DNA of 64,000 nt from assembly GCF_044923475.1 (NCBI RefSeq), contig NZ_CP137338.1:4340001-4404000 (forward strand). The letters run 5' to 3'. This DNA comes from JAAURS01 sp044923475. Lineage in GTDB: Bacteria > Cyanobacteriota > Cyanobacteriia > Thermosynechococcales > Thermosynechococcaceae. The notes beneath the pieces are model-generated. The model made no database searches, was not told the DNA's origin, and was given only the letters and a program-made list of their open reading frames with translations. Numbering within the stretch: the first letter of the stretch is position 1; the number at the start of each line of letters is the position of its first letter. Both the position numbers and the translations under genes were made by a program. Shown piece after piece: positions 25,675 to 34,100 of the stretch.

Positions 25675-27537
25675 ATGGCCAGGAAAAGTGTCTCTACGGA
25701 AATGCTCAAGAATTTTGTGCGCAAAGAAGCGCCTCATTTTCTGAAGCAAGAGAATATTACGTCTGTTGGCATTGGCTACAAAATCAAGGATAGTCAGCGT
25801 ACTGAGACATTGAGTATTCAATTCACAGTAGGTCGTAAAGTTGCCCCAGAAGCCCTTGAAAGCATTGGTGCAGTGGAAATTCCCAAGTCCTTCACCATTG
25901 ACGGGGTAGAAGTGCCCACAGACGTTGTTCCCCGCAGTTACGATCTCAGTGCCAAGGAGGTGAAGCTAGAAGTCATGCCCCAGCAACGCAAGGCGGCACT
26001 GAATCCAATTGTACCTGGCATCAGTGTGGGACATCCTAAACTTTCAGCCGGAACGGTAGGGTGTGTGGTCTACGATGCAATGAATGGAGAGCCTTTTATG
26101 CTGTCCAACTGGCACGTCCTTCAAGGCGCAGCGGGTAAAATCGGCGATGAGATCGTGCAGCCCGGTTCCCATGATGACAATCGAGTTAGCCGAAATATTG
26201 TGGGCAAGCTGGTTCGCAGTCATCTGGGCGTAGCGGGAGATTGCGCGATCGCCTCCATCGATCGCCGCCAGCTAGATCCGGAAATCTTCGATCTCAAGGT
26301 CGACGTAGCGCGGATCGGAGAGCCGGAGCTGGGCGATCGCGTCGTCAAGTCGGGCCGAACGACCAATGTCACCTACGGTATTGTCCAACGCATTCATGTC
26401 GTCACCCGGATGGATTATGCAGGGGTGGGTTCCAAAGAGATTGGCTGCTTTGAAATTGGGCCGGACTCCGCCAATCCAGCCCCCAATGGCGAAATCAGCA
26501 TGGGTGGAGATTCCGGTGCCGCTTGGTTGTCGGTGGATGAAGAGACCACAACCGACATGATGCTGGGCCTACATTTTGCCGGAGAGATAGGGGATGAACC
26601 GGAAAATGCCCTGGCCTGCTACGCGGCATCGGTCTTCGAGAAGCTCAATATCAGTCCTCAACAACCTTCAGAGATCGTCCAAGAAGATATTGCAGGGCTG
26701 GGATATGCCGAGACATTTTTGGGCGAGGCGATCGCAGTGCCTCAAGCCGCAACCGATGCCGTGCGAGACGATCTGCTAGAGATTGACGGACAGACGGTGA
26801 TTCCCTATACGCACTTCTCTCTGGCAATGAGTCGTTCGCGCCGTTTTGCCCGTTGGGTGGCCTGGAACGTCGATGGTGGAGCGCTCCAACGCATCAGCCG
26901 CAGCGGCATCAAGTTCAAAAAAGATCCGAAGCTACCCGCAGACGCGCAGGTAGGAGACGAGCTTTATCGCGATAATCCCTTAGATCGCGGTCACATTGCG
27001 CGACGGGCCGATCTACTCTGGGGTACGGAAGCAGAAGCTCGCAAGGCCAATACGGATTCCTTCTTTTTTACAAACATTACCCCCCAGCATGAAGCCTTTA
27101 ACCAATCCGGCGCTAGCGGGATTTGGGGTGCCCTAGAGGATGCCATTTTTGCGGATGTCGATGTCGCAGATCTGCGGGTTGCCGTGATGGGCGGGCCTAT
27201 TTTTGCAGAGAGCGACCCCACTTACCGAGGCACGCAGTTGCCAAAACAGTTTTGGAAAGCAATTTATTTCCGGGAGACCGGTAATTCTGACATCCAAATT
27301 AAAGGGTATGTCCTGACTCAGGCGGATTTGCTCAATAACTTAGAAGCACTTGAGCTGCCCGATTTTTCAGTCTACGAAGTACCGATCGCCAGTATTAGCC
27401 AGATGACTGGTCTGGTGTTGCCTAGCGGCAGTGAAGCTCCAGTCCGTGCAACGGGTCGCCGTCAGAGAGGACAGGCGATCGCCACGGTAGAAACTGTCAA
27501 ACCACGGCGAATTACCTCGGTGGATAAAATCCTGTAG
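25675..27537 (+). CDS. Trypsin-like protease fused to DNA/RNA non-specific endonuclease
   Basis: This 620-residue protein joins two catalytic domains. Residues about 110-320 form a chymotrypsin-fold peptidase with an intact-looking triad: H147 in LSNWHVL, D189 in GDCAIA and S280 in GGDSGAAW. Residues about 370-590 form an endonuclease-G-like domain with DRGH (437-440), the following ARRADLLWG, N467 in FFTNITPQ and E488 in WGALED. There is no signal peptide. The first 100 residues (VGIGYKIKD and so on) resemble the N-terminal part of other cyanobacterial trypsin-like proteins. A protease joined to a nuclease suggests a self-processing or activated toxic effector. It lies 76 bp upstream of a small protein/STAND ATPase pair that could control it; this link is inference. 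Confidence 0.85.
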   Translation: MARKSVSTEMLKNFVRKEAPHFLKQENITSVGIGYKIKDSQRTETLSIQFTVGRKVAPEALESIGAVEIPKSFTIDGVEVPTDVVPRSYDLSAKEVKLEVMPQQRKAALNPIVPGISVGHPKLSAGTVGCVVYDAMNGEPFMLSNWHVLQGAAGKIGDEIVQPGSHDDNRVSRNIVGKLVRSHLGVAGDCAIASIDRRQLDPEIFDLKVDVARIGEPELGDRVVKSGRTTNVTYGIVQRIHVVTRMDYAGVGSKEIGCFEIGPDSANPAPNGEISMGGDSGAAWLSVDEETTTDMMLGLHFAGEIGDEPENALACYAASVFEKLNISPQQPSEIVQEDIAGLGYAETFLGEAIAVPQAATDAVRDDLLEIDGQTVIPYTHFSLAMSRSRRFARWVAWNVDGGALQRISRSGIKFKKDPKLPADAQVGDELYRDNPLDRGHIARRADLLWGTEAEARKANTDSFFFTNITPQHEAFNQSGASGIWGALEDAIFADVDVADLRVAVMGGPIFAESDPTYRGTQLPKQFWKAIYFRETGNSDIQIKGYVLTQADLLNNLEALELPDFSVYEVPIASISQMTGLVLPSGSEAPVRATGRRQRGQAIATVETVKPRRITSVDKIL

Positions 27538-27613
27538 AGAACGAAGAGGTCTTTGCGCTTTTGGCGGTAATCAATAGAACTCAATGGGTAAATCATTTTT
27601 GGTGTTTTGACCT

Positions 27614-28129
27614 ATGCCTACTTACAACGTTAGCGATGTCATAGAAATTATCAGAACTCTATCCCCTGAACAAAAGCAGGAGCTGCAGCGCGAACTCCCC
27701 AATGTCTTAGCTGCTGTTTCAGAGGGGACAGCAGCTCCAGCTAAAAGCCAAAATATTGGAGGAGTAACGATTACAGGTAGCAGTCAGATCGATCTGAACC
27801 AAATTCAAGCAGAATCGGGCAGCAATATCGCTCAGAATCAAACTCAGGCGAAATTACAGAATACTGATTTGAAAGAAGCCTTGATGTTATTGGAAAATCT
27901 AAAGCAGGCGGTTACTGCCGATAATACCCTTAATCCTCTAGCCAAGGAAGTAGTGGCGGAGAAAATCCAGGCTATCCAGCAAGAAGTACAAAAACCACAG
28001 CCTGACAAAAGCCTGGTGGATCGGGCAATTATGGCCTTAAAAAAGGGATTGGCAGGAGTCGAAGAACTGGCAGATCCGGTGATGAGAGTGGCTAGTTTAG
28101 TGGCTAAAGCCTGGATTGTAATCCCATGA
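27614..28129 (+). CDS. Small helical protein with N/Q-rich segment, partner of STAND ATPase
   Basis: The 171-residue protein has three parts: an N-terminal helix (VIEIIRTLSPEQKQELQRELP), a low-complexity polar segment with alternating V/I and N/Q/T/S (GGVTITGSSQIDLNQIQ and SNIAQNQTQ), and a long amphipathic helix ending in a hydrophobic tail (VMRVASLVAKAWIVIP). It overlaps the STAND gene by ATGA, so the two are translationally coupled. The polar segment resembles one at residues 22-40 of the STAND protein. Comparable small proteins precede WD40-STAND genes in other cyanobacteria. It may be the adaptor or membrane-acting effector of the pair; function is not established. Confidence 0.7.
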   Translation: MPTYNVSDVIEIIRTLSPEQKQELQRELPNVLAAVSEGTAAPAKSQNIGGVTITGSSQIDLNQIQAESGSNIAQNQTQAKLQNTDLKEALMLLENLKQAVTADNTLNPLAKEVVAEKIQAIQQEVQKPQPDKSLVDRAIMALKKGLAGVEELADPVMRVASLVAKAWIVIP

Positions 28130-31100
28130 CACAGGAACTTCCCGCAAATTTAGACGAGGTTAGACACGAGCAGAAAGTTCACGATGTATCGGTTGTCAAT
28201 AGCCAAAATGTTACGTTTAATCAGACGCAAATCATCCAAATCTCAGTAGAAGAGGTCAAGACTCGCCAGTTCCTCACGACATCCCCGTACAAGGGTTTAA
28301 AAAAATTCGAGTTGGAAGATAAAGATCGTTTTTTTGGACGGGATCAGCTCCTCACGGGATTAGTGAACGAACTGGATCGAACCAATTTGGTACTACTCTT
28401 AGGTGCGTCAGGAAGCGGCAAATCTTCGGTCATTCGAGCAGGTTTAATTCCTTGGCTGATAGAGCGACAAGGGAGTCGCGTTGTGAACCTAGTCTTCACT
28501 CCAGATCGAGATCCGTTTGAATCGTTATATGCTAGTTTGTCAGGAAAATATACCCAGTCAGAGGCACAGGTTGCTCGTACTGCCAAAGAAAATACGCTGG
28601 GGCAAGTCGTGCGATCGCTCAAGCAGCCAGATTCTTACTGGTTCATCCTCATCGACCAATTTGAAGAATTATTTACCACTACTCAGCCAAGCAAACGGGA
28701 TGTTTTTATCGCCAGTGTAGTGCAACTGGTGAAAGCACTCGACAAGGCTAGCGATCGCTCTGTCAAAGTCGTGGCAACCATGCGGGCAGATTTCCTAGAT
28801 CGGCTTAGTCCCTATCCAGACTTCATCAAGGTGACGGATAAGCATCGCCCAATGATTGCTGAAATGCAGTTGGATGAATTACGCTTGGCCATCGAGCAAC
28901 CCGCAGCCCATCATGGCGTAGTGTTTGAATCAGGATTAGTTAAGCAAATCATTGACGATATTCAGGGGCAGGCTGGATATCTGCCTCTATTGCAGTACAC
29001 GCTCAATTTGTTATGGGAAACAGAAGTCCAGACCCAGAGTATCGAAGATCGCACGCTGAATATCAGCAACTATCGTCAGTTGGGAGGGGTGCGGGGTGCC
29101 CTCCAGCAGCATGTAAATCAGATTTATAGTGCCTTGCCAGAAGACGAAAAACTGGCAGTGCAGCAGATTATGCTGAAACTAGTGGACATCGGCGGCGATG
29201 AGACATCGGGAACAGAATGGAAACCCGTTCGCAGACGCGCCCATCGATCTGAATTCAATGAGATCCTGGAACAAAAGGTACTGAAGCAGTTAATCGACCA
29301 AAACCTGCTGATCGGTAACCGCCAATCCCAATCCCAGGAAGCCACAGTAGAAATTGCCCATGAAGCGCTGCTTACCTCATGGGCGCGGCTTCATGACTGG
29401 ATTCAAGGCAATCGACAGGCGATCGCGCTTCGCAATCGCCTTAATGATGACGTTTTTCGGTGGCGGCTTAAGAAGGTAGAAGATGAGTTGTGGAGTGGGT
29501 CAAAGTTAGAGCAGGTTCTAGAGCTTAGAAAGAACTCAACGTTTAATCAGGTTTTGGGTGGATTGAGTGAAGAGGCTAATCGGTTTATCGACGATAGTCT
29601 TAGCAAGCGCGATCGCCAACGTCGCCGTACCGTCGTTGGACTTTCTGGCTTTTCAGCAGTGGCACTGATTTTGGCTGGATTTGCAGGATGGAACTGGCAA
29701 AAAAGTGTTCTTGCACAAATTAAATCTCTAACTCAATCCTCAGTCACTTCACTTACTTCTCACCAAGAGATTAATGCACTGGTAACAGCATTAAAAGCAG
29801 AAAAATTAAAACCCATCTTCTGGTTCAAGTCAGATGCCCAAAAACAAGTGCAGTTAGCGCTACAGAACGCATTATCTGAGAGCAGTGAAAAAAATCGCTT
29901 AGAAGGACACAGAAATTCTGTCAGGAGTGTCAGATTTAGCCCCGATGGTCAGACTATTGCTACTGCCAGCGAGGATTATACAGTCAGACTGTGGAGCATT
30001 GAGGGAAAAGAACTCGATAGCGTTACTGTACAGAATCAACTTTTCAGAAATGTGACTTTCAGCCCGGACAGTAAAATGATTGCCGCCATCAGTGCAGACA
30101 ATACTATCAAGGTTTGGCGTATTGATGGGCAAAAATTAAAAGAAGTCAGCACTGTGATTGGGCAAGGAGATGAAGGGGACTTTTTTATGAGTGGTATTTG
30201 TTTTGTCCCAGGGACTAACATAATTGCTGCTTCTGGTTCGCACGGTATTATCAATCTTTGGGATATTAGCGAGCCAATGCCTCAACAACCTGTTAAGTCC
30301 CTGGTGGGGCATCAGAATTCAGTTTGGAGCATCAGTTGCAGTAAAGATGGCAAAATTGTCACTGCCGATCGAGGGGGTTTTCTTGGTCTTTGGAATCAAG
30401 ATGGAACAGAACTCAGAAAACCATTTAGGGCGAGTAATCAATCTATTTTTGGGGTCAGTTTTAGTCCCGATGGCAGGACGATTGCTATCGCTAGAGGAGA
30501 TACTATAGTCGAGCTGTGGAGTCTTGATGGAAAAGAATTTAAGTCTGACAAAAAAAAATTCAACACACTTGGCAAACATGATAACTATGTGACGAGTGTT
30601 AGTTTCAGCCCTAATGGCCAAACGATCGCTTCCACTAGTGCTGACGCTACAGTCAAGCTGTGGAGTCTTGATGGAAAAGAACTCAAAACGCTGCAAGGTC
30701 ATGGCGATCGTGTCTATAGTGCCAGTTTTAGTCCCGATGGCAACATGCTTGCTTCGGCGAGCGATGACAATACAATCAAGCTATGGAATCTTCAACAAAA
30801 ACCAAAGACTTTCCTGGGACATCATGATTCTCTATGGAGCGTTAGCTTTAGTCCTAATGGTACAACCATTGCCTCTGCCGGAGATGGCGTTCCAGAGAAA
30901 AACCTCATTAAAATTTGGAGTTCTGATGGTCAAGAATTGAAATCTTTCAAGGTAAACAGCGATTGGGATTGGAACCGGGTCTGGAGCCTTAGCTTCAGTG
31001 CAAATGGCCGAACGATTGTCGCTGCTAATTGGGATCATACAATCAAGCTTTGGGACTTACAAAGTCAAAAACTTAGAACCTTCAGAGGGCACACTGATAA

Positions 31101-31809
31101 GGTTACTGACTTGAGCTTTAGTCCTAGAGATTCTACCCTTGCATCTGCGAGTTACGATAAGACAGTCAAGCTATGGAGTAGAGATGGTAGCCCTATCAAA
31201 ACCTTTGATGGAAAAGCAGGCAAAGTACGGAGCGTTAATTTTAGTCCTGATGGCAACTTAATTGCCTCTGCCCATAACGATGGCACAATCAAGCTTTGGA
31301 ACTCAGCAGGGCAAGAGGGACAAACACCAAGAACATTCAAAGGCCATAGTGCTTATGTCACAGATGTCAGTTTCAGTCCCGATGGTCAAATAATTGCCTC
31401 TGCCAGTAAAGATCGAGTTATCAAGCTTTGGCATCTGGATGGTCAAGAACTTAAAACCCTTCAAGGTCATACTGGCGAGATTACCAGACTTAGCTTCAAG
31501 CATGATAGCAAAATCCTCGCTTCTGCCAGTACAGATGGCACAATTCGCCTTTGGAATTTAACGAATGGTCAAGAGATCAAAACGCTGAAGAGACCTAGCG
31601 ATCTTCTCTATGATGTCTATGATGTCAGCTTCAGCCCAGATGGGGAAAAAATTGTCTCTGTGAGCGATGATGCGCGTGTTGAACTCTGGAATGCAGAAAT
31701 TCTAGATATTGAGCAGCTAAAAGCTCAAGGCTGCAAATGGTTACATGATTATCTCAAAAATAATTCCAAGGTAAAAAAAGCCGATCGACAGATCTGCGAT
31801 GGGGTTTAG
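28126..31809 (+). CDS. STAND-type ATPase with 14 WD40 repeats
   Basis: The 1227-residue protein begins with a short polar segment (VSVVNSQNVTFNQTQ), then YKGLKKFELEDKDRFFGR leading to a P-loop GASGSGKSS (93-101), a Walker B region ILIDQFEELF, and IAHEALLTSW typical of the nSTAND1/NACHT-like class. A single membrane-like segment follows (about 505-527). The rest is 14 WD40 repeats, enough for two seven-bladed propellers. Such proteins act as switches: the repeats sense a ligand, nucleotide exchange causes oligomerisation and an N-terminal or neighbouring effector is activated. Start overlaps the upstream 171-residue gene. The nearby protease-nuclease may be its output, which needs testing. Confidence 0.9.
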   Translation: MTQELPANLDEVRHEQKVHDVSVVNSQNVTFNQTQIIQISVEEVKTRQFLTTSPYKGLKKFELEDKDRFFGRDQLLTGLVNELDRTNLVLLLGASGSGKSSVIRAGLIPWLIERQGSRVVNLVFTPDRDPFESLYASLSGKYTQSEAQVARTAKENTLGQVVRSLKQPDSYWFILIDQFEELFTTTQPSKRDVFIASVVQLVKALDKASDRSVKVVATMRADFLDRLSPYPDFIKVTDKHRPMIAEMQLDELRLAIEQPAAHHGVVFESGLVKQIIDDIQGQAGYLPLLQYTLNLLWETEVQTQSIEDRTLNISNYRQLGGVRGALQQHVNQIYSALPEDEKLAVQQIMLKLVDIGGDETSGTEWKPVRRRAHRSEFNEILEQKVLKQLIDQNLLIGNRQSQSQEATVEIAHEALLTSWARLHDWIQGNRQAIALRNRLNDDVFRWRLKKVEDELWSGSKLEQVLELRKNSTFNQVLGGLSEEANRFIDDSLSKRDRQRRRTVVGLSGFSAVALILAGFAGWNWQKSVLAQIKSLTQSSVTSLTSHQEINALVTALKAEKLKPIFWFKSDAQKQVQLALQNALSESSEKNRLEGHRNSVRSVRFSPDGQTIATASEDYTVRLWSIEGKELDSVTVQNQLFRNVTFSPDSKMIAAISADNTIKVWRIDGQKLKEVSTVIGQGDEGDFFMSGICFVPGTNIIAASGSHGIINLWDISEPMPQQPVKSLVGHQNSVWSISCSKDGKIVTADRGGFLGLWNQDGTELRKPFRASNQSIFGVSFSPDGRTIAIARGDTIVELWSLDGKEFKSDKKKFNTLGKHDNYVTSVSFSPNGQTIASTSADATVKLWSLDGKELKTLQGHGDRVYSASFSPDGNMLASASDDNTIKLWNLQQKPKTFLGHHDSLWSVSFSPNGTTIASAGDGVPEKNLIKIWSSDGQELKSFKVNSDWDWNRVWSLSFSANGRTIVAANWDHTIKLWDLQSQKLRTFRGHTDKVTDLSFSPRDSTLASASYDKTVKLWSRDGSPIKTFDGKAGKVRSVNFSPDGNLIASAHNDGTIKLWNSAGQEGQTPRTFKGHSAYVTDVSFSPDGQIIASASKDRVIKLWHLDGQELKTLQGHTGEITRLSFKHDSKILASASTDGTIRLWNLTNGQEIKTLKRPSDLLYDVYDVSFSPDGEKIVSVSDDARVELWNAEILDIEQLKAQGCKWLHDYLKNNSKVKKADRQICDGV

Positions 31810-31901
31810 TGAAGAGAACCATTGCGCCAAGTGAAGGTGCTACCTAAAACTATTTGTTTCATTCAACATTTGTCCTGATAAAGCTACTCAAGGAGTTTCT
31901 T

Positions 31902-33032
31902 ATGGATCGTCGTAATTTTTTGACTTGGGCTGGAGTGGGTTGTGTTGCCAGTTCTTTATTCAAAACATCTACTGCTCTCTCTCTTGAACCCATTGAGGCT
32001 CAAGAGTTAATTGAAAAGGCAATTAAAAAGGTGATTAAAGGGGTAATCAGTAACAATCGAAAGGCAACCTTTTATACTCAAGGAAGATATCTCTATGACA
32101 AACTTGGCAATAAAGTAATCCTGCGAGGGGTCAACAAAATGTCAGTTTGGGATGAAAAAGATCCCATCGGCGATATTTCTTTTCCAGAAATTCGCAAAAC
32201 AGGAGCCAACTCTGTTCGCCTCCCCTGGGTGATTCGAAAAGATCTAAAACCTGGCATCTCGGATTCCGACCCCAAAATCCTTGATGCACTTATAACGAAT
32301 GCAAAGAATAATCACCTCATTCCGATCGTCGACTTACATGATTCCACTGGCATCTGGAATCGTCTCCAGGATGTAGTAGATTATTGGGTTCAACCTACTA
32401 TCGTTAGTATTATTCAAAAACATCAAGAATATCTCTTGGTCAATATCGCGAATGAAACTGGAGACGAACATGTGAAAGAAGAGCAATTCATTGCTGGGTA
32501 TACCAACGCCATTCAAACGATGCGATCGGCAGGAATTCGTACTCCCTTAGTAATAGACGCCTCTGACTGGGGTAAAAATTTAGACATTTTGGATGCTACT
32601 GCAAGTACTTTACTCAACGCTGACCCAGACAACAACTTGCTTTTCTCAGTTCACCTTTATTGGCCTATCTCCTATGGTGCTGATGCTAATTTTATCCGCT
32701 CCAAATTACAAAACTCCGTCAATCTAGGCTATCCTCTGATCGTGGGTGAGTTTTCTGAATTTGGAGCCTGGGCGGGCAAAAACGTCAGCATTTGCAGCCC
32801 CGGTGGGAAAATCGATTATCAAACCATCTTGGAAGAATGTCACAAACATGAAATTGGCTGGTATGCCTGGGAATGGGGACCTGGAAACGACTTTAAAGAC
32901 CCTCTTTGTTCTGTCATGGATATGACTCCTGACAGATTGTTCGACAATCTCAAACCTGGATGGGCCACTGAAGTAGCAATTGACAGTCCTTACAGCATTA
33001 AAAATACCTCGGTCATACCACCTACCCTGTAG
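31902..33032 (+). CDS. Glycoside hydrolase family 5 (cellulase-like), Tat-exported
   Basis: The start at ATG 31902 follows AAGGAG and gives 376 residues. The protein opens with MDRRNFLTWAGVGCVASSLF, a twin-arginine signal. The catalytic domain has the GH5 pattern: RGVNKMS near the start, the acid/base glutamate in NIANETGD and the nucleophile glutamate in VGEFSEFGAW. GH5 enzymes cleave beta-1,4-glucans, mannans and related polymers with retention. It follows the STAND gene by 92 bp on the same strand and might be expressed with it, though its role (wall or sheath polysaccharide turnover) does not obviously connect. Confidence 0.9.
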   Translation: MDRRNFLTWAGVGCVASSLFKTSTALSLEPIEAQELIEKAIKKVIKGVISNNRKATFYTQGRYLYDKLGNKVILRGVNKMSVWDEKDPIGDISFPEIRKTGANSVRLPWVIRKDLKPGISDSDPKILDALITNAKNNHLIPIVDLHDSTGIWNRLQDVVDYWVQPTIVSIIQKHQEYLLVNIANETGDEHVKEEQFIAGYTNAIQTMRSAGIRTPLVIDASDWGKNLDILDATASTLLNADPDNNLLFSVHLYWPISYGADANFIRSKLQNSVNLGYPLIVGEFSEFGAWAGKNVSICSPGGKIDYQTILEECHKHEIGWYAWEWGPGNDFKDPLCSVMDMTPDRLFDNLKPGWATEVAIDSPYSIKNTSVIPPTL

Positions 33033-33193
33033 AACAAGATTGGATTGAACGTTATTGAGAAGAGCTTTTCACTATGCTGAATTTTTATACCGTATTTATT
33101 CACTCCACTTATTCACCATAAAGGATTCAACCTCAAGGGTGTTGTGTTTGTATTTGATGCGATTAGCACCCAAAAAAACAGCTCAGACCATCA

Positions 33194-33431
33194 TTAAATC
33201 TCCTGAGTCGATAATTTGTGCATAAGAAGTTTTACGGGATATTGTTGCAGGACTTCTTGAATCAGAATTTCTTGAAACAATGTGCTGTGACCTTGTGAGG
33301 GAATTGATAAGTAAAGTGTGCGATCGAGTTCTTTCTTACCCAGGGCGACTTTATGACAAAGGTATTGGCAAAAGGTAGTGTAGAAGTCTGTGATTTTAGA
33401 GGCATCTATAAACTCTAGAATGGCGATCGCC
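33194..33431 (-). pseudogene. XisH-family protein relic (C-terminal part)
   Basis: A minus-strand frame without start codon reads AIAILEFIDASKITDFYTTFCQYL...LDRTLYLSIPSQ...YPVKLLMHKL and stops at 33194. This order, the KSFI(x)AS...DF...GQY region, then DRxLYLAVP, then a VKLLV strand, is the C-terminal half of XisH, the restriction-endonuclease-like protein paired with XisI in many cyanobacteria. The N-terminal half is gone; the frame runs directly into the 3' end of the response regulator gene. No xisI is seen downstream. Probably a deletion relic. Confidence 0.75.
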
Positions 33432-34100
33432 CTAAAGCCTCAGTCGATACCCTATACCGCGCACCGTTTCAATGCAGCGATCGCCCAATTTTTTGCGAAG
33501 GTGTCCGATATAGACATTCACGATATTCGTGCCCGGATCGCAATCATAGCCCCAGATGCGATCCAGGAGTTGCTCTCGCGTCAGCACCTGTTGGGGATGG
33601 CGCAGAAATACCTCAGTCAAGAGAAACTCGCGGGCGGAGAGATCGACCTCGCGATCTCCCACCCAGGCTTGTCGCGTCAGCAAATTCAAGGTAATTTGGT
33701 TGACTTTCAGAATCGATTCTTCCTTACTGCGCGGAACTTGAGAATTGCGCAACTGCACCCGAATTCGCGCCAGTAATTCTTCAAACCGAAAGGGCTTGGT
33801 AATGTAATCGTCAGCACCGCCTTCTAAACCCGCAACCGTATCGTCCAATCCATCCCGTGCTGTCAAAACGATAATGGGCAGCGGTTCGCCCTGTCCCCGG
33901 AGCGTCGCCAAGACATCGAGTCCATCCAGATCCGGCAACCCCAAATCGAGAATGAGCAAATCGAAATGGCGGTGGTCGGCGATCTTAACCGCCTCTTTCC
34001 CGCTATTGACGATCGTCAGATTGAAACTGTGTGCCTGGAGTCCGGTTTCCAGGAAGGCGCAAATGCGCGGGTTGTCCTCGGCGATGAGAATCCGATTCAT
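33432..34100 (-). CDS. OmpR/PhoB-family response regulator
   Basis: From MNRILIAEDN at 34100 the protein has 222 residues: a receiver domain with acidic pocket ED (8-9), phospho-acceptor D52 in LLILDLGLPD, T and K in VLTARD and ITKPFRFEELL, followed by a winged-helix DNA-binding domain ending VNVYIGHLRKKLG...IETVRGIGYRLRL. It is the cognate regulator of the histidine kinase encoded upstream, whose 3' end overlaps it by about 98 bp. The likely targets are the adjacent cytochrome b561 and RND pump genes, by position only. A start nine bases further upstream is possible. Confidence 0.92.
   Translation of the reverse strand: MNRILIAEDNPRICAFLETGLQAHSFNLTIVNSGKEAVKIADHRHFDLLILDLGLPDLDGLDVLATLRGQGEPLPIIVLTARDGLDDTVAGLEGGADDYITKPFRFEELLARIRVQLRNSQVPRSKEESILKVNQITLNLLTRQAWVGDREVDLSAREFLLTEVFLRHPQQVLTREQLLDRIWGYDCDPGTNIVNVYIGHLRKKLGDRCIETVRGIGYRLRL

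Noticed and set aside
33390..33776. Plus-strand 128-codon frame at the end of the response regulator
   Set aside because: It lies opposite the winged-helix coding region and the XisH relic and has no protein-like conservation.
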